Positions 14,686-15,963 of a stretch of 15,963 nt of DNA are shown here, piece by piece. The notes under the pieces are model-generated. The model saw only the letters and a list, made by a program, of their open reading frames with translations, made no database searches and was not told the DNA's origin. How positions within the stretch are numbered: position 1 is the first letter of the stretch; each line of letters begins with the position of its first letter. The stretch is from Planctomycetales bacterium (GTDB lineage: Bacteria; Planctomycetota; Phycisphaerae; SM23-33). The stretch lies in contig JAUVIQ010000041.1 of NCBI GenBank assembly GCA_030592655.1, forward strand, positions 1-15,963, read 5' to 3'. A program made the position numbers and the translations under genes.

Positions 14686-15375
14686 ATGAAACTGCAAGTA
14701 ATCACCGATAACATTGTCGCTGTCGAAGGTTTCGAATCCGAGTGGGGCTTTGCCTGTATGATCGGCGAAGATATATTGTTCGACACGGGCGGCTCGTCCG
14801 AGGTGCTGCTTCACAACCTCTCGCAGGCGTCCGTCCAGCCCGAACAGATCAAAACGGTCGTGCTCTCCCACAGGGATGAAGATCACACCGGCGGATTTAT
14901 GGGGCTGCTGGAGCGGAACCCGTCGATTCGTCTCGTGCTGCATTCCGATTTCCGCGAGGAATTCATTGAGCAGGCCCGACAATGCGGAGCCGAGGTTGTC
15001 CTGGCAGAGGGCTTCACCGAAGTTGCGCCCGACATTTTCGTAACGGGCTGCTACCCCACGCGCGAGCAGGCGCTGATGATAAAAACCGATGCGGGGCTTG
15101 TCGTCGTAACCGGCTGTGCGCACCCGGACCCCGTCCAGATACTCCAGAACATTCACGACAATATGGACGGCCCGATTGACTTGGTCTTCGGCGGGTTCCA
15201 CCTCGCCAGCCAGAGCAGAGACGAAACGCTCGCTACGATAGAGGCCTTCCGCTCACTCGGCGTCAGGCGCTCCGGCGCATGCCACTGCACGGGAGAAAAC
15301 GCCATCGGTGTTTTCAGGGAACAATACGGGGACGATTTCGTCGAAATCGGCGCAGGGACGATTATCGAAATATAG
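14686..15375 (+). CDS. MBL-fold metallo-hydrolase
   Basis: A 229-aa metallo-beta-lactamase-fold protein; AAGGAGA lies 9 nt upstream of the ATG. It resembles the group annotated as dihydropterin/beta-ribofuranosylaminobenzene phosphate synthase-like. Motifs: 'DILFDTGGS' (29-37), 'VVLSHRDEDHTGG' (58-70) as metal motif 1, 'VVVTGCAHP' with H146, 'VFGGFHL' with H172, and 'GACHCTGENA' with H200. Motif 1 is H62-x-D64-x-D66-H67, with Asp where the usual HxHxDH has its second His. It follows the dehydrogenase gene by 20 nt and is most likely in the same transcript. Substrate unknown. Confidence 0.9.
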   Translation: MKLQVITDNIVAVEGFESEWGFACMIGEDILFDTGGSSEVLLHNLSQASVQPEQIKTVVLSHRDEDHTGGFMGLLERNPSIRLVLHSDFREEFIEQARQCGAEVVLAEGFTEVAPDIFVTGCYPTREQALMIKTDAGLVVVTGCAHPDPVQILQNIHDNMDGPIDLVFGGFHLASQSRDETLATIEAFRSLGVRRSGACHCTGENAIGVFREQYGDDFVEIGAGTIIEI

Positions 15376-15377
15376 TA

Positions 15378-15396
15378 GTCGGAATCACAAGCCGAC
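15378..15396 (+). other. small hairpin after the MBL-fold gene
   Basis: GTCGG (15378-15382) and CCGAC (15392-15396) can pair around a 9-nt loop just after the stop. No T-run follows. It may be what is left of a terminator interrupted by the adjacent insertion sequence, but this is weak. Confidence 0.25.
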
Positions 15397-15433
15397 GGCC
15401 CTAGTACACTGTCCCGTGAATAAAGTGTAGCAA

Positions 15434-15481
15434 GCCTTCTTGCCGATAGGGTTGATAGAACCTTTAATCCGGCAAGGAGGC
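15434..15481 (+). promoter_or_regulatory. hairpin sequestering the transposase ribosome binding site
   Basis: GCCTTCTTGCCG (15434-15445) pairs with CGGCAAGGAGGC (15470-15481) over 12 bp with one G-U pair. An inner 6-bp stem (15448-15453 with 15459-15464) caps it. The 3' arm contains the whole Shine-Dalgarno AAGGAGG (15474-15480), 6 nt before ATG 15487. Translation from transcripts that read in from outside should be blocked. Confidence 0.7.
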
Positions 15482-15486
15482 CGACC

Positions 15487-15942
15487 ATGAAGAAGTACAT
15501 CGTCGAATTGACAAGTAAAGAACGTTCCCAACTCAGGGAGATCATCAACGCCGAACGAATGGCGGCACACAAGCGGCGGCACGCACGGATGCTCCTGAAG
15601 CTGGATCAAGGCCCCGATGGTCCAGGCTGGTCGGACGCGCAGGTGGCCGCGGCATTTGATTGCACGGCCCGCAGCTCGGAGCGGCTTCGCCGGCGTCTGG
15701 TGGAGTGTGGCTTGGAGGCGGCATTGGAACATGGTAATCGTGGTAGTTATCGAGCCCGAGCCCTGGATGGAGTTGCCGAGGCGCACTTGATCGCATTGGC
15801 CTGTGGTGACGCGCCAGAAGGACGCAATCGCTGGACCGTACGATTGTTGGAAGAAAAAATGGTGGCGATGAACTTGGTGGAGTCGTGTAGCAAGTCATCG
15901 ATTCACCGCACGCTAAAAAAAATGAACTTAAACCTCACCTGA
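15487..15942 (+). CDS. IS630 family transposase, N-terminal frame (OrfA)
   Basis: A 151-aa product if no frameshift occurs. It has the helix-turn-helix DNA-binding region of IS630 transposases: 'RRHARMLLKLDQG' (30-42), 'WSDAQVAAAFDCTARSSERL' (48-67), 'GRNRWTVRLLEEKM' (112-125) and 'SCSKSSIHRTLKKM' (133-146). At 15915-15922 a run of eight A lies in the codons CTA-AAA-AAA-ATG. Staying in frame gives 'NLNLT' and a TGA; slipping back by one gives 'NELKPHLNKYWCIP', the expected continuation into the DDE domain. Full transposase is therefore probably made by -1 frameshifting or transcript slippage, as known for IS630 elements. Confidence 0.9.
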   Translation: MKKYIVELTSKERSQLREIINAERMAAHKRRHARMLLKLDQGPDGPGWSDAQVAAAFDCTARSSERLRRRLVECGLEAALEHGNRGSYRARALDGVAEAHLIALACGDAPEGRNRWTVRLLEEKMVAMNLVESCSKSSIHRTLKKMNLNLT

Positions 15943-15963
15943 ACAAGTATTGGTGTATTCCAC
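15921..15963 (+). CDS. IS630 family transposase, DDE-domain frame (OrfB, start only)
   Basis: In the -1 frame from 15921 the sequence reads NELKPHLNKYWCIP to the window edge. 'KPHL.KYWCIP' is the usual entry into the catalytic DDE part of this IS630 group. No independent start is apparent, so it is probably expressed only as a fusion with the upstream frame. The catalytic residues are outside the window. Confidence 0.75.

Larger units (their letters stand above)
15402..15963 (+). mobile_element. IS630-family insertion sequence, left part (continues beyond window)
   Basis: The element covers the window end. Its transposase begins at 15487. The left boundary is uncertain: IS630 elements insert at TA, and two TA dinucleotides lie at 15402-15403 and 15405-15406 at the head of the 'TACACTGTCCCGTG' stretch. 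TACACT (15405-15410) is repeated inverted as AGTGTA (15424-15429), a possible subterminal transposase site. The right end, which would fix the terminal repeats, is outside the window. Confidence 0.8.

Overview
The window looks like a chromosomal segment of a high-GC, Gram-negative-type bacterium, most likely a planctomycete (Phycisphaerae-like). The pointers are a PEP-CTERM sorting-signal protein, a secreted right-handed beta-helix protein with a C-terminal 'NMGAYGN' motif, short tandem repeats and inverted repeats between genes, and the standard code with TGA used as an ordinary stop. The taxon is an inference; no rRNA or other decisive marker is present.

Layout: (1) 133-5063, plus strand: a glycoside-hydrolase-like TIM-barrel protein, an M24 metallopeptidase translationally coupled to it by an ATGA overlap, and, after a gap holding a strong leader hairpin, a secreted beta-helix protein. 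This looks like a small glycan/peptide catabolism locus. (2) 5090-7907, minus strand: mnmE (tRNA-modifying GTPase) and, upstream of it, an S1-domain ribosomal-protein-like gene whose fourth S1 domain is cut off by one in-frame TGA. mnmE converges on the beta-helix gene across a 10-bp palindrome. (3) 8046-9233, plus strand: a two-ACT-domain protein and an MgtC-family membrane protein in one operon with its own promoter and a textbook terminator. (4) 9482-11625, minus strand: an AraC-family regulator and, downstream, a PEP-CTERM protein. The gap between them has a near-consensus promoter with two 16-bp direct repeats exactly 21 bp apart abutting the -35 box, the geometry of an AraC-type activator site. 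(5) 11647-11932: a repeat cluster (heptamer array plus nested inverted repeats). (6) 11934-13399, minus strand: a DegT-family PLP aminotransferase preceded by tRNA-Asp(GUC) with a near-consensus promoter. (7) 13565-15375, plus strand: an isopropylmalate/isocitrate dehydrogenase-family enzyme and an MBL-fold hydrolase in one operon. (8) 15400-15963: the left part of an IS630-family insertion sequence, with a hairpin over the transposase ribosome binding site and an A8 slippery run joining two frames.

I see no CRISPR array, defence island, phage or biosynthetic cluster. The strongest leads are the in-frame TGA in the S1 gene, the AraC/PEP-CTERM regulatory region, the nested inverted-repeat island and the two-level expression control of the IS630 element.
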